DNA from: Chloroflexus sp. Y-396-1
GTDB taxonomy: Bacteria; Chloroflexota; Chloroflexia; Chloroflexales; Chloroflexaceae
DNA length: 64,000 nt
NCBI RefSeq assembly: GCF_000516515.1
Contig: NZ_KI911784.1
Coordinates: 2,946,881-3,010,880 of the forward strand
Direction of reading: 5' to 3'
Shown: positions 9,053 to 18,764 of the stretch, one piece after another
Numbering within the stretch: position 1 is the first letter of the stretch
How the letters are laid out: each line of letters begins with the position of its first letter
Notes under the pieces: model-generated
What the model was told of the DNA's origin: nothing
Seen by the model: the letters and a program-made list of their open reading frames with translations, nothing else
Databases searched by the model: none
Translations under genes and position numbers: made by a program

Positions 9053-11250
9053 AAAACCCCGATTTTACGACCATGTCGTACCGCGATATATGGCCTGTGC
9101 CGACATTGAGTCAGTGGCAGGAACGGGCCGAACAAGAGGCGGGCCAACCGCTGAGTGAGCTGGTCTGGCACACGATGGAACAGATCGATGTGCGACCGCT
9201 CTACACTGCTGCTGACCTGACTGGTCTCGAACATCTAGGTTTTACTGCCGGTCTTCCCCCCTATCTGCGTGGGCCATACCCAACCATGTACGTCACTCAG
9301 CCATGGACAATCCGCCAGTACGCCGGATTTTCGACTGCGGAAGCGAGTAATGCCTTCTACCGGCGTAACCTCGCTGCCGGGCAGAAGGGGTTATCGGTCG
9401 CCTTCGATCTAGCGACTCACCGCGGTTACGACTCTGACCATCCGCGGGTCGTTGGTGATGTCGGCAAGGCAGGGGTTGCTATCGACTCGGTGCTCGATAT
9501 GAAAATTTTGTTCGATGGCATCCCGCTCGATCAGATGTCGGTCTCGATGACAATGAATGGGGCGGTGATCCCCATTATGGCCTTCTATATTGTTGCTGCC
9601 GAAGAGCAGGGAGTACGCCCAGAACAGCTCACCGGTACGATCCAAAACGACATCTTGAAAGAGTACATGGTGCGCAATACGTATATCTATCCCCCTGAAC
9701 CATCGATGCGCATCATTGCCGACATCTTTGCCTACACGGCCAAACATATGCCCAAGTTCAACAGCATCAGCATTTCGGGCTACCATATGCAAGAGGCGGG
9801 CGCTACTGCCGACCTTGAGCTGGCCTACACACTAGCCGATGGTTTGGAGTATGTCCGTGCCGGTTTGAAGGCGGGATTAGCAATCGATTCATTTGCCCCA
9901 CGTCTTTCATTCTTCTGGGCAATCGGTATGAATTATTTCATGGAGATTGCCAAGATGCGTGCGGCGCGTCTACTCTGGGCGAAGATTATCAAACAGTTCA
10001 ATCCCCAAGATCCGCGCTCGATGGCTCTTCGCACCCATTGCCAGACTTCAGGCTGGAGCCTGACCGAGCAAGATCCGTTCAACAACGTTGCCCGCACGTG
10101 TATCGAAGCGATGGCTGCCGCCCTTGGTCATACCCAGTCGCTGCACACCAATTCGCTCGATGAGGCAATCGCGTTACCGACTGACTTCTCGGCCCGTATT
10201 GCGCGCAATACGCAGTTGTATCTCCAGGAAGAGACCGGTATTTGCAAGATTGTTGATCCATGGGGCGGTTCATACTATCTCGAATGGCTCACCGATGCGC
10301 TTGCCCGCCGGGCCTGGGCGCACATTCAGGAAGTCGAAGAGCTGGGCGGTATGGCTAAAGCTATCGAGGCCGGCCTACCCAAACTACGAATTGAAGAGGC
10401 AGCAGCCCGTCGGCAAGCACGCATCGACTCAGGGCGTGAGACGATTGTTGGCGTCAATAAATATCGCCTCGACTACGAAGCACCGATTGAGATTCTGGAA
10501 GTCGATAATACCGCTGTGCGCCAGAAGCAGATCGAACGCTTGCAAAAACTACGGGCTGAACGTGATGAGGCACGAGTGCAGGCAACATTAAACGAGCTAA
10601 CGCGGGTTGCAGCTTCTGGTGAGGGTAATTTGTTAGAGGCAGCAATCGAAGCAGCGCGGGCCCGTGCTACTCTGGGTGAAATTTCGCTGGCGATGGAAAA
10701 GGTCTTTGGGCGCTTCAAGGCTGAGATTCGTGCTGTATCGGGTGTGTACAGTAGCGAATACAGTGACGTCGAGCAGATACACCATGTGCGGGCAATGGCC
10801 GATGCCTTTGCCGCTATCGAAGGACGCCGACCGCGCATTCTGGTTGCGAAAATCGGTCAGGACGGCCACGACCGGGGGGCAAAAGTCGTCGCAACTGCGT
10901 TTGCCGATCTAGGTTTCGATGTGGATATTGGTTCCCTCTTCCAAACCCCTGAAGAAGTGGCGCGCCAGGCAGTGGAAAATGATGTGCACGTAGTTGGCAT
11001 CAGTTCATTGGCCGGCGGTCACAAAACTCTTTTACCGCAACTGGTCGAAGAGTTGCGCAAACTAGGTCGTGAGGACATTATGGTTGTGATTGGTGGTATT
11101 ATCCCGCCGCAAGACTATGAGTTTCTCCGTGCTCATGGCGCAGCCCTAATCTTTGGTCCTGGTACCATTATTCCAATAGCTGCTGAAAAATTGCTGCGCG
11201 AGTTGCAACGGCGACTTCATGGTGATAGTGTCGCCGCCCCGGCGTCGTGA
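9049..11250 (+). CDS. mutB: Methylmalonyl-CoA mutase, large (B12-binding) subunit
   Basis: GTG start overlapping the mutA stop. The 733-residue subunit carries the substrate-binding barrel ([36 protein letters not shown]) and a C-terminal cobalamin domain with the intact DGHDRG motif at 605-610, where His607 should be the lower axial cobalt ligand. The later cobalamin-contact motifs (GISSLAGGH and [11 protein letters not shown]) are also present. This is the catalytic subunit of the adenosylcobalamin radical enzyme. meaB follows 19 bases downstream, so the three genes form a maturation-and-catalysis operon. No methylmalonyl-CoA epimerase or carboxylase lies nearby. Confidence 0.95.
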   Translation: MKNPDFTTMSYRDIWPVPTLSQWQERAEQEAGQPLSELVWHTMEQIDVRPLYTAADLTGLEHLGFTAGLPPYLRGPYPTMYVTQPWTIRQYAGFSTAEASNAFYRRNLAAGQKGLSVAFDLATHRGYDSDHPRVVGDVGKAGVAIDSVLDMKILFDGIPLDQMSVSMTMNGAVIPIMAFYIVAAEEQGVRPEQLTGTIQNDILKEYMVRNTYIYPPEPSMRIIADIFAYTAKHMPKFNSISISGYHMQEAGATADLELAYTLADGLEYVRAGLKAGLAIDSFAPRLSFFWAIGMNYFMEIAKMRAARLLWAKIIKQFNPQDPRSMALRTHCQTSGWSLTEQDPFNNVARTCIEAMAAALGHTQSLHTNSLDEAIALPTDFSARIARNTQLYLQEETGICKIVDPWGGSYYLEWLTDALARRAWAHIQEVEELGGMAKAIEAGLPKLRIEEAAARRQARIDSGRETIVGVNKYRLDYEAPIEILEVDNTAVRQKQIERLQKLRAERDEARVQATLNELTRVAASGEGNLLEAAIEAARARATLGEISLAMEKVFGRFKAEIRAVSGVYSSEYSDVEQIHHVRAMADAFAAIEGRRPRILVAKIGQDGHDRGAKVVATAFADLGFDVDIGSLFQTPEEVARQAVENDVHVVGISSLAGGHKTLLPQLVEELRKLGREDIMVVIGGIIPPQDYEFLRAHGAALIFGPGTIIPIAAEKLLRELQRRLHGDSVAAPAS

Positions 11251-11269
11251 GGAGAGGTAAAGAAGTATC

Positions 11270-12406
11270 ATGACCAGCGAGCATCGGCCTACCACTTCTG
11301 AAGAATTGCCATTTGCGCTATCGGTATTGGCCGGAATAGCTAGCCGTCACGATGGTTTGCCCGGTAGCACTCCTCCTGCATCGACCCCACCCGGCGGACC
11401 ACGTCGTCGGCAGTTGACGGTCGAGGAATACGTTGCCGGTGTACGTAACGGTGATCGAACTATTCTGGCCCGTGCGATTACATTGATCGAGAGTAATGCT
11501 CCAAACCATATCGCTCAGGCGCAAGAGGTATTGCGTGAAATCTTACCCTTTACCGGCAATTCGTTACGGGTCGGCATTACAGGCGTGCCTGGGGTTGGCA
11601 AGAGCACCTTTATCGAGGCGCTCGGTACCATGCTCTGTGAACGAGGTCATCGAGTCGCAGTGCTGGCCATCGATCCCTCTAGCAGCATTTCACGTGGCAG
11701 TATTCTGGGTGATAAGACCCGTATGGAACGGCTGGCACGACATCCTAATGCCTACATTCGTCCCTCACCGAGTGGCGGTAGTCTAGGGGGGGTAGCTCGC
11801 AAAACACGCGAAACGCTGTTGCTGTGCGAAGCTGCCGGTTTTGACATTATTCTGGTCGAGACAGTCGGGGTTGGTCAGAGCGAAACTGCTGTACGCGGCA
11901 TGGTTGACTTCTTCTTGCTGTTGATGCTGGCAGGCGCCGGTGATGAACTGCAAGGGATCAAAAAAGGTGTCATTGAGTTAGCTGATGCGCTCTTGATCAC
12001 CAAAGCAGACGGTGACAATCGACAACGAGCATTAGCTGCCCAGGCTGAATATCGCCACGCTTTACGTTACCTTACTCCGGCTACGCCGGGCTGGAAACCA
12101 CCGGTGCGGACATGCTCGGCGCTCACCGGCGCCGGTATTGCCGAAATCTGGCAGGAGATCGAGCGATTCCGTGATGAGCTAACTGCCAGTGGTGTATTCG
12201 CCAATCGTCGTCGTGAACAGGCGCGTGATTGGCTGTACACATTAATCGATGAACAATTGCGAACGCTGTTTTTTGCTCATCCGGTCGTGCGTGAGCGCCT
12301 GCCGACCCTTGAACAGGCTGTCGTTGAGGGTACGTTGCCGGTTGTCAGTGCGGTCCAGCAACTGATTGCCGCGCTCGGTGAGGTGCAGGCGGGGAAAACG
12401 GCTTAG
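11270..12406 (+). CDS. meaB: MeaB/ArgK-type GTPase, mutase chaperone
   Basis: A 378-residue G3E GTPase. Walker A is GVPGVGKST (residues 105-113), the AIDPSSSISRGSILGDKTRM segment is typical of MeaB, the VETVGVGQSE switch follows, and the base-recognition motif is ITKAD. MeaB proteins protect methylmalonyl-CoA mutase and gate loading of adenosylcobalamin, and the gene lies directly after mutB. An N-terminal extension of about 45 residues, rich in Pro, Ser and Thr, precedes the usual beginning (RRRQLTVEEYVAGVRNGD) and is longer than I expect for the family. A hairpin follows the stop codon. Confidence 0.93.
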   Translation: MTSEHRPTTSEELPFALSVLAGIASRHDGLPGSTPPASTPPGGPRRRQLTVEEYVAGVRNGDRTILARAITLIESNAPNHIAQAQEVLREILPFTGNSLRVGITGVPGVGKSTFIEALGTMLCERGHRVAVLAIDPSSSISRGSILGDKTRMERLARHPNAYIRPSPSGGSLGGVARKTRETLLLCEAAGFDIILVETVGVGQSETAVRGMVDFFLLLMLAGAGDELQGIKKGVIELADALLITKADGDNRQRALAAQAEYRHALRYLTPATPGWKPPVRTCSALTGAGIAEIWQEIERFRDELTASGVFANRRREQARDWLYTLIDEQLRTLFFAHPVVRERLPTLEQAVVEGTLPVVSAVQQLIAALGEVQAGKTA

Positions 12407-12425
12407 AAAGCAGAAGTAAGATGCA

Positions 12426-12448
12426 GGGGTAGGTACCAAACCTGCCCC
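12426..12448. repeat. Dispersed hairpin, family A, after meaB
   Basis: GGGGTAGGT-accaa-ACCTGCCCC forms a 9-base-pair stem with one G-T pair. It sits between the convergent meaB and response-regulator genes, so it may end transcription from either side, but no T-run follows. The same design recurs at 42466, 49680 and 49814. Confidence 0.6.
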
Positions 12449-12482
12449 ACAGTATTTCCCTGCTATACGCTCAAACGCCCGC

Positions 12483-13157
12483 TTACTCTTCGCGGAGGAT
12501 GTAGCCCACGCTGCGCACCGTATGAATCAGGCGCGGTTCACCATTCGCCTCGAGTTTTTGCCGCAGGTAGCGCACATATACCTCGAGAATATTACTCTCA
12601 CCACCGAAATCGTAATTCCATACCCGGTCGTAAATAATATCACGGGTAAGGACCTGATTGGGATGCCGCATAAAGAGTTCTAGCAGATCGTACTCTTTGG
12701 CAGTCAGTTCTACCCGGCGTTCGCCAATGCGTACTTCACGCGAGCGGGTATCAAGCGTTAAATTGGCGAAGCGTAACACATCTTGCGATTGAGCAGCCTG
12801 CCGACGGCGCAACTGGGCCCGAATACGTGCCAGTAATTCCTCAAACGCAAACGGCTTTACCAAATAATCATCGGCGCCGGCCTCTAGGCCAGCGACTCGA
12901 TCACGCACGGCATCCCGCGCCGTGAGCATAATGATAGGCACATTTGAATCTGCACGGAGTTGGCGAGCGACTTCGAGACCATCAACACCCGGCAGCATCA
13001 GATCGAGCACGATTAGATCGTAGTCGACTGTAGCTGCCAGCTCTAAACCGCGTGTGCCATCGAAGGCTAAATCGACCTGATACCCTTCAAGACTAAGGCC
13101 TCTACGCAGGAATGAGGCTATTTCGGTTTCGTCTTCAATAACTAAAATCCGTACCAT
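12483..13157 (-). CDS. OmpR/PhoB-type response regulator
   Basis: Start set at the ATG at 13157 ([20 protein letters not shown]); the open frame runs further upstream, but the extra residues do not look like a receiver domain. The 224-residue protein has a receiver with the acidic pair, the phospho-acceptor Asp52 in IVLDLMLPG and the lysine in [16 protein letters not shown] winged-helix output domain follows ([21 protein letters not shown], then [21 protein letters not shown]). Such regulators bind direct repeats after phosphorylation. No histidine kinase gene is adjacent, so the partner kinase is unknown. Confidence 0.92.
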   Translation of the reverse strand: MVRILVIEDETEIASFLRRGLSLEGYQVDLAFDGTRGLELAATVDYDLIVLDLMLPGVDGLEVARQLRADSNVPIIMLTARDAVRDRVAGLEAGADDYLVKPFAFEELLARIRAQLRRRQAAQSQDVLRFANLTLDTRSREVRIGERRVELTAKEYDLLELFMRHPNQVLTRDIIYDRVWNYDFGGESNILEVYVRYLRQKLEANGEPRLIHTVRSVGYILREE

Positions 13158-13562
13158 ACTCGTAGTATACGCAGACAGAGCAGGCGCGTCAATGCGGTAA
13201 GGTTGTGTGGGATTTTCAAAGTTTTTTCCTACCTGACAGTGATAGTAGTAGGAATAGGGGTAAGCCGTAGGGGGCAACCCACCCCGGATAGCGGCGTACT
13301 GATGCGACGAGCGATAGTTCCTAGTCATGCACCACAAGACATAAACGGGCGGCCCACACTCCCGGAGGTAGTAAGAGTATTTTTCAGACACAATCTATGC
13401 TGTAAGGTATATGTCTACATCCTAATCGCATCGCGTCTTGCTCATGGATAAGGAACGGAAGACGACGGGAATTGGATGCCCCTTTTCAGTGGGAGGCTGC
13501 TGCACCAATCCCTTCCTGGTCACAAACGACAGGAATGGATTGGTGCGGCTCACCAGTACATC
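13158..13562. other. Intergenic region with long hairpin
   Basis: Contains the upstream region of the response regulator and, next to the thioesterase stop, a 17-base-pair hairpin (13502-13546). No supported gene. Confidence 0.6.
13502..13546. terminator. Long hairpin downstream of the thioesterase gene
   Basis: Arms of 17 bases (13502-13518 and 13530-13546, GCACCAATCC.. and its complement) with one mismatch and an 11-base loop, 17 bases past the thioesterase stop on the minus strand. There is no T-run, so it is a terminator-like or 3'-protecting structure rather than a classical intrinsic terminator. Confidence 0.55.
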
Positions 13563-14105
13563 TTAATGCGGCTCGCTATCCAGTTCGTTGAGAAAATCCT
13601 CTGGATGCTGCCGAATCTCCAGACTACGCTGCTCGATCTCCCGTCGTAACTCACGGCGTAGACGGGCTGCCATCCAGCGCCGTCGTTGTTCGGCAGTTTC
13701 GATCCGGAGTGGTGGAACCGGGCACGGACGAAACTCCTCGTCAACAGCAACCATCGTGAAGTAGCAGGTCATTACATGACGCTGCGTGCGAGCGGTAATG
13801 TTTTCGGCGACCACCCGAATCCCAACTTCCATCGAGGTGTTTCCGGTGTAGTTGACCGAAGCCAAAAATGTCACCAGCTCACCGACGTGAATCCGGGCCC
13901 GAAAGATGACTTGATCCACCGAAACTGTGACAACGTAGCGTCCAGAATAGCGTGAAGCACATGCATACGCCACCTGATCGAGCAGTTTCAGAATATGACC
14001 GCCATGCACATTCCCGGCAAAATTGGCCATGTCCGGCGTCATCAGCACAGTCATTTGCAGGGTGCGAAATTGTTCGGTCTGTGACCGCTCATGAGAGGAT
14101 TGCAT
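13563..14105 (-). CDS. Acyl-CoA thioesterase, hotdog fold
   Basis: A 180-residue protein with the single-hotdog acyl-CoA thioesterase pattern: PDMANFAGNVHGGHILKLLD (substrate loop and catalytic Asp), VDQVIFRARIHVGELV, and the YFTMVAVDEE strand. It resembles the YciA/cytosolic acyl-CoA hydrolase group, which cleaves acyl-CoA to free acid and CoA. The C-terminal 50 residues are rich in Arg and Glu and look helical. A second member of the same fold lies at 54402-54902. The specific substrate cannot be read from sequence. Confidence 0.88.
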   Translation of the reverse strand: MQSSHERSQTEQFRTLQMTVLMTPDMANFAGNVHGGHILKLLDQVAYACASRYSGRYVVTVSVDQVIFRARIHVGELVTFLASVNYTGNTSMEVGIRVVAENITARTQRHVMTCYFTMVAVDEEFRPCPVPPLRIETAEQRRRWMAARLRRELRREIEQRSLEIRQHPEDFLNELDSEPH

Positions 14106-14140
14106 ACACCGCCCCGCTCCATAGATCAGGTATGAGTTTA

Positions 14141-15022
14141 CTACTGTTTTTCAAGTATACTCATCTGAGATACGAGACGGTAGCGTTCAGATTCGGGTGC
14201 AGGCTTTTCAAAGAGCAGGAGATAGTAGCGCCATAGACCGGCATTGAGCGTTCGGGTCTGGGCAATACAGGCTCGCATTGCAGCTATTTGGAGATCAGAT
14301 TGTAAGCGCATGGCGTGAAGGATCAGGGCGGCAGGCAAAGTTAATTGCGCAAAGTGACCGAGGAATCGTAACGATGGCCCGGCGCTGAGCGTCAGATCAT
14401 TACGTTGACGTAACTGTAAACCGGCACGCTCCGCTAACACAACCAGTTCATCGGCAGTCAGCAGATCAGGCATAGCCCACGGTCGCAACCAGGTCCGTAA
14501 TTGATGACGCTCGGCAGGTGTTAAACTGGAACGAGCTGCAAAGCGATCGGCAACGATCAACCGGCCCCCCGGACGAAGCAGGCGAACGATCTCGGTAAGA
14601 AGCGCCGGTTTATCAGGCGCGTGGCAGATGCTTTCCAGCATCCAGACCACATCACAGCATCCACTGCGTAATGGGGCGGCAGCGTAATCGGCACAAAGAA
14701 ACTGCGCATGACCAGCACGCCGGGCACGTTTTGCCTGTTCGGGTACAATCGTTATGCCAATGACCGGCCCCTGATGGCTGGCTGCAATGCGGTTGGCACT
14801 AGCTCCGGCGCCACAGCCAGCATCTAATAGGCACTCACCGGGCTTTAGATTGACGGTCGCCAGGAGCGTTTCATCAATGGAACGAAGTGCAGCTCGATGA
14901 CTACGCGCCTGCTGCCATAACCCGGCATGCATCGCCTGCGACCCACGAATCCAGCCCAAGACGCGAAACATCCAGTCGGTCTGACGGTAGAAAGCGCGAA
15001 CAGCTTGATGATGAGCAGACAT
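14141..15022 (-). CDS. Class I SAM-dependent methyltransferase
   Basis: A 293-residue enzyme with SAM motif I (LLDAGCGAGASANRI), an acidic loop, the motif IV region DVVWMLESICHAPDK and post-motif LLRPGGRLIVADRF. The pattern (MHAGLWQ near the N-terminus, LESICH in motif IV) resembles the UbiE/tocopherol/sterol methyltransferase group, so a small hydrophobic molecule such as a quinone, carotenoid or chlorin is a plausible substrate; this is inference. Only 2 bases separate its start from the stop of the upstream HNH-WD40 gene, so the two are surely co-transcribed. Confidence 0.85.
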   Translation of the reverse strand: MSAHHQAVRAFYRQTDWMFRVLGWIRGSQAMHAGLWQQARSHRAALRSIDETLLATVNLKPGECLLDAGCGAGASANRIAASHQGPVIGITIVPEQAKRARRAGHAQFLCADYAAAPLRSGCCDVVWMLESICHAPDKPALLTEIVRLLRPGGRLIVADRFAARSSLTPAERHQLRTWLRPWAMPDLLTADELVVLAERAGLQLRQRNDLTLSAGPSLRFLGHFAQLTLPAALILHAMRLQSDLQIAAMRACIAQTRTLNAGLWRYYLLLFEKPAPESERYRLVSQMSILEKQ

Positions 15023-15024
15023 AG

Positions 15025-16341
15025 CTATCGAAATGACCAGATGCGCACTGTCGAGTCATAACTGCCGCTGGCCAGCAAATGACCATCGGGGGCAAATGCG
15101 ACGCAGGTAACACTTTCGTTATGGGAACCAAGTTCCCAGCGTAACGTTCCATCACCGATCTGCCAGATACAGACAACCCGGCCGTAGTGGGCACTGGCGA
15201 GATAGCGACCGTCGGGGCTGAATGCCAGCCCAAAACAAGCACCGGCGGGAGTGGACAGAACCTGTAGTGGTTGACCGTCGGTAATGCGCCAGATAAAGAT
15301 CATACCGTCGGCGCTTGCACTTGCTACCAGACAACCATCTGGACTTGCCGCCACGCTAAAGATGGTATCACCATGACCGCGTAGGGCGTACATCAGCGAG
15401 CGATCCGCCATTCGCCAGATGCGAACTATTCGATCATAGCCGGCCGAAAATAGTAACGATCCATCAGGACTAAAAGTAAGACTGTTGATCAGTCCCTCGT
15501 GACCAACGAATGTACCAATTGCCTGTCCATTGGTGCGATCCCAGAGGTAGATCACCTGATCCCATCCACCGGTGGCAATCACATGACCTTGCGGTTGAAA
15601 CGCTACACTGAAACATGCGCCATGGCGTTTTTGGTCTCCAAGGTGGAAGAGAAACTTACCGTCTGCTACACGCCAGACTCGTACCCCATGGAGCCGACCG
15701 GCTGCGGCCACCAGTTGACTATCGGGGCTGAAAGCTATCGCGTTGATCTCACCGATATGACCGTTGATCACCTGACGCAACTGAATATCGGGTAAATTCC
15801 ACAACCGGAGCATTCCATCCCATGATCCGGTTGCCAGTATCTGTTGATCCGGACTAAACGCCACACTACTCACCCAGCTTTGCACAGCCAGTATCTGATG
15901 TAGCAGAGGCTGCTGCGGCGCCATTGAAGGTGGAATTGGTTGTTCAAGCTGGAAGAGCCGATGGTGTACGGCTAACAGTTGTCGACTTGGTCGCAGCGCC
16001 AATCGTTCTGGTTGGCGCAACCGTCGCCCAACCAACAAACCGTATTCGCTATCGCGCAATTCAGGTGCGATGAGCACCTCAAGCGTCATTGCATCGATGG
16101 TGAGTAAACCGGCTTGAAAGAGTAATTGTAGATCGGCGCGCAACAATAGCGCATTGTGCGGTTCGAGAGGTCCCTGGGGATCGATCAACGTTGGTCGCAA
16201 GACGGCACGAACCTGACAACCACTAATCGCACAGGTTCCATGATAGGCAACCAACAATTCACGCCACAAGACATCTAGTGCCGACGAAGCGGGGTCGGCT
16301 GGTGTAGCGAGGAATCCGTTAGGAAATGATTGCTGCTGCAT
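15025..16341 (-). CDS. Degenerate HNH domain fused to a seven-repeat WD40 propeller
   Basis: A 438-residue protein in two parts. Residues about 20-135 follow the HNH_2-type nuclease pattern (LVAYHGTCAISGCQV, NALLLRADLQLLFQAGLL, then a tail with VGRRLRQP). The residues that should do chemistry are changed: the 'AAHI' position reads RPTLID, the later 'DLH..FD' reads DLQLLFQ. Residues about 145-438 form seven WD40 repeats, each with an AFSPDG-like turn and a closing [IL]W motif (LRLW, VRVW, IYLW, VRIW, IFIW, VCIW, VRIW), enough for one closed propeller. I infer a non-catalytic DNA- or protein-binding head on a scaffold. No signal peptide is seen. It is co-transcribed with the downstream methyltransferase. 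Confidence 0.82.
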   Translation of the reverse strand: MQQQSFPNGFLATPADPASSALDVLWRELLVAYHGTCAISGCQVRAVLRPTLIDPQGPLEPHNALLLRADLQLLFQAGLLTIDAMTLEVLIAPELRDSEYGLLVGRRLRQPERLALRPSRQLLAVHHRLFQLEQPIPPSMAPQQPLLHQILAVQSWVSSVAFSPDQQILATGSWDGMLRLWNLPDIQLRQVINGHIGEINAIAFSPDSQLVAAAGRLHGVRVWRVADGKFLFHLGDQKRHGACFSVAFQPQGHVIATGGWDQVIYLWDRTNGQAIGTFVGHEGLINSLTFSPDGSLLFSAGYDRIVRIWRMADRSLMYALRGHGDTIFSVAASPDGCLVASASADGMIFIWRITDGQPLQVLSTPAGACFGLAFSPDGRYLASAHYGRVVCIWQIGDGTLRWELGSHNESVTCVAFAPDGHLLASGSYDSTVRIWSFR

Positions 16342-16836
16342 TGTCGTGTCGGGCTTCCATCATACAAAACGGCACTGTTACCACGTGGTGACCATCAGGA
16401 TAGTCCTTATAGATAAACTACTCCTGTGTACGACTGATTGGCAAGATAACATTTCTTTCAAGCAGATGAATATTGAAGTGTCGTGCAACTGATGCAGTCC
16501 ATGCCGGGAAGTGAACAAGATACACAACAGTAAGGTTGAGCAGGCTGAACTTGTAGTGTGGAGGCGTGATGATTTGCCTGTGCCACGGCGGTGCTTGCAA
16601 CGGTTATTTAGACCAAGCGCAAGCATCGCCGGTAAGCGTCCTGATGCAGCCTGCAATAGAGAAGGCCAGCGGAGGCGGTGAGCGGTTATCGCGCCTGATA
16701 CAGTATACCACCTGCTCACAAAATTGGACTCGGAACTAGAAGAGAAACGGACTTCCAACCGTCCTGACATTCAGCATTGGAAATCCACGTTCTCGGCGAT
16801 ACAGTTGATGTGAGAGAAATGGCTAAGATAGAAGGT
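16342..16836. other. Intergenic region with a CACGTG palindrome
   Basis: About 495 bases without a supported gene, upstream of the WD40 gene and downstream of mobA. The only clear structure is the palindrome at 16377-16392. Confidence 0.5.
16377..16392. promoter_or_regulatory. 16-base palindrome upstream of the HNH-WD40 gene
   Basis: GTTACCACGTGGTGAC, perfect over the central ten bases and with one mismatched pair outside. It lies 36 bases before the HNH-WD40 start codon, a position suitable for an operator. Confidence 0.35.
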
Positions 16837-17454
16837 TTAAGATTTTTTTAACCACTCGTACACTGTCATAAGATCCTCTGGTGTATTGATATTCACCAGA
16901 GATCGGCATGCCGGATCAAATTGCTGCCAGAGTTGAGGGCCAGGATCAACCCAACGTAGAGTAGTCAATGCTACTTGTAAGCGGCGTTCACCGGCGGCAA
17001 AAGCCCGGCGCAACGGATCGAGGGCACTTTGCCGGTAGACAGCCAGAAGTGGTTGCGGTGATCCTGGCGCGCCAGGATCAGTTGGTGCCAACACATCACC
17101 AACAAACGGCCAGCGCGCCAGGGCCGAAAGCAATGCCGGTTCGATGAGTGGCATATCGGCGGCAACAACCAGTGCTGCTGGTGTGTGCATTGCCTGGAGA
17201 CCGCTGATCAGACCGCCAAGGGCGCCACTTCCCGGCTCCTCATCGGCGACAATCCGGGCCGGTAAATCGGGCCACGCGGCGCCGTCGTTCATCACGACGA
17301 TTGTCTCAACACAGAGTGGTTTAAGCAGATCAATGGCGTGCCCAAGCAAATGCGGCCCCTGATCGCCCCACAATCGTAATCGCCGCTTGTCGGTGCCAAG
17401 ACGACGACTACGCCCGCCAGCAATCACAATGCCACTTAACGGATGCTCAGACAT
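16837..17454 (-). CDS. mobA: Molybdenum cofactor guanylyltransferase (MobA-like)
   Basis: A 205-residue NTP-transferase: the N-terminus reads SGIVIAGGRSRRLGTDKRRL (the GGxSxRxGxDK loop), followed by PDLPARIVADEEPGSGALGG and the metal-binding AADMPLIEP. The C-terminus (INTPEDL) is also typical. MobA attaches GMP to molybdopterin to make the guanine dinucleotide cofactor in the cytoplasm. It is the last gene of the apparent rpoA-rho-mobA run, 35 bases after rho, an odd context. The modABC molybdate transporter lies 9 kb away. CTP-using MocA-type relatives share this fold, so nucleotide choice is not certain. Confidence 0.85.
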   Translation of the reverse strand: MSEHPLSGIVIAGGRSRRLGTDKRRLRLWGDQGPHLLGHAIDLLKPLCVETIVVMNDGAAWPDLPARIVADEEPGSGALGGLISGLQAMHTPAALVVAADMPLIEPALLSALARWPFVGDVLAPTDPGAPGSPQPLLAVYRQSALDPLRRAFAAGERRLQVALTTLRWVDPGPQLWQQFDPACRSLVNINTPEDLMTVYEWLKKS

Positions 17455-17489
17455 ATCAACGGATGGGTGGCTACAAGCAGATGGTGTAC

Positions 17490-18764
17490 TCAGGAACCAA
17501 CTTTACCGAGTGAGGCCAGAAACTCGGCGTTGCTCTTGGTCTTGGCCATGCGGGTCAACATCAGCTCAGCACCCTCATTTTCGCCGAGCATACTGACCAT
17601 CCGGCGCAACATCCAGCTTTGGCGCAGCGTTACCGGATCAAGCAGGAGGTCTTCACGCCGTGTTCCTGAGCGCTGGATGTCAACGGCGGGGAAGATACGC
17701 TTCTCGGCCAGTTTCCGGTCGAGATGAAGCTCCATGTTGCCGGTACCCTTAAACTCTTCGTAGATCACATCATCCATCCGCGAACCGGTATCGACCAGAC
17801 AGGTGGCGATAATGGTCAGCGAACCACCATCTTCGATATTACGTGCCGAACCAAAGAAACGCTTCGGTGGGTAGAGTGCTGCCGGGTCGACACCACCAGA
17901 GAGAGTACGTCCGCTTGGTGGCATTGCGATGTTATAGGCGCGGGTCAAGCGTGTCAGAGAATCCATAAGGATAACCACGTGACGGCCGTGCTCAACCTGG
18001 CGCTTGGCTTTTTCCAGTACCAACTCGGCAACTTTAATATGTTGCTCAACCGGTTCATCGAAGGTAGCGGCAACCACCTCTCCTTTGACCGAACGACGCA
18101 TATCGGTCACTTCTTCGGGACGTTCTCCAATCAACAGCACGATAAGCTGAATATCGGGTGCATTCGTCGTCACCCCATTTGCAATCGCTTTTAACAACAT
18201 CGTCTTCCCGGCCTTAGGCGGGGCAACGATCAACCCACGCTGACCGCGTCCAATCGGTGCAATCACATCAACAATGCGCGTGGGTAAAATGTTTGGCTCC
18301 GTTGAAAGCACAATCTGCACATTCGGGTGGATGGGAGTCAGTTGTTCAAAGAGGGGACGTTTCTGCGCCATCTCTGCTGGCAGACCGTTGATCCGTTCAA
18401 CGTACAGCAGTGATGGGTAGCGCTCAAGTTCTTTTGGTGGCCGCACCCGGCCTTCAATCATATCACCGGTACGCAGATTGAAGCGTCGGATCTGCGATTG
18501 AGCGACATACACATCGTCTGTGCTAGGACTGAGTCGCGCATTGCGCAGAAAGCCGTGACCATCCGGTACAATTTCCAGCAGACCAGCACCTTGGGTGGTT
18601 ACCGGTTCTTCGAGAACAGCGGTTGTTACTGTTGATCCAGTCGTGATGTCACCTTCACCAGATGAACTCATGTCACCATTCACCCGTCGCCGACGGCGGC
18701 GAGTTCTATCAGTCGTATCAGAAGTTCCCGTAGTCATAGGTTTTTCTTCCATCGCGTGATGCAT
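17490..18764 (-). CDS. rho: Transcription termination factor Rho
   Basis: About 424 residues. The disordered N-terminus is rich in Thr, Ser and Arg with an RTRRRRRR stretch. The RNA-binding domain reads [16 protein letters not shown] and [19 protein letters not shown]. The RecA-like ATPase has Walker A ([15 protein letters not shown]), Walker B ([16 protein letters not shown]) and the Q/R loops ([20 protein letters not shown]). It is shorter at the N-terminus than some actinobacterial forms. The start at 18764 overlaps the rpoA stop by one base; the fifth codon (MEEKP) is an alternative. Linking rho to rpoA in one transcription unit is unusual. Confidence 0.95.
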   Translation of the reverse strand: MHHAMEEKPMTTGTSDTTDRTRRRRRRVNGDMSSSGEGDITTGSTVTTAVLEEPVTTQGAGLLEIVPDGHGFLRNARLSPSTDDVYVAQSQIRRFNLRTGDMIEGRVRPPKELERYPSLLYVERINGLPAEMAQKRPLFEQLTPIHPNVQIVLSTEPNILPTRIVDVIAPIGRGQRGLIVAPPKAGKTMLLKAIANGVTTNAPDIQLIVLLIGERPEEVTDMRRSVKGEVVAATFDEPVEQHIKVAELVLEKAKRQVEHGRHVVILMDSLTRLTRAYNIAMPPSGRTLSGGVDPAALYPPKRFFGSARNIEDGGSLTIIATCLVDTGSRMDDVIYEEFKGTGNMELHLDRKLAEKRIFPAVDIQRSGTRREDLLLDPVTLRQSWMLRRMVSMLGENEGAELMLTRMAKTKSNAEFLASLGKVGS

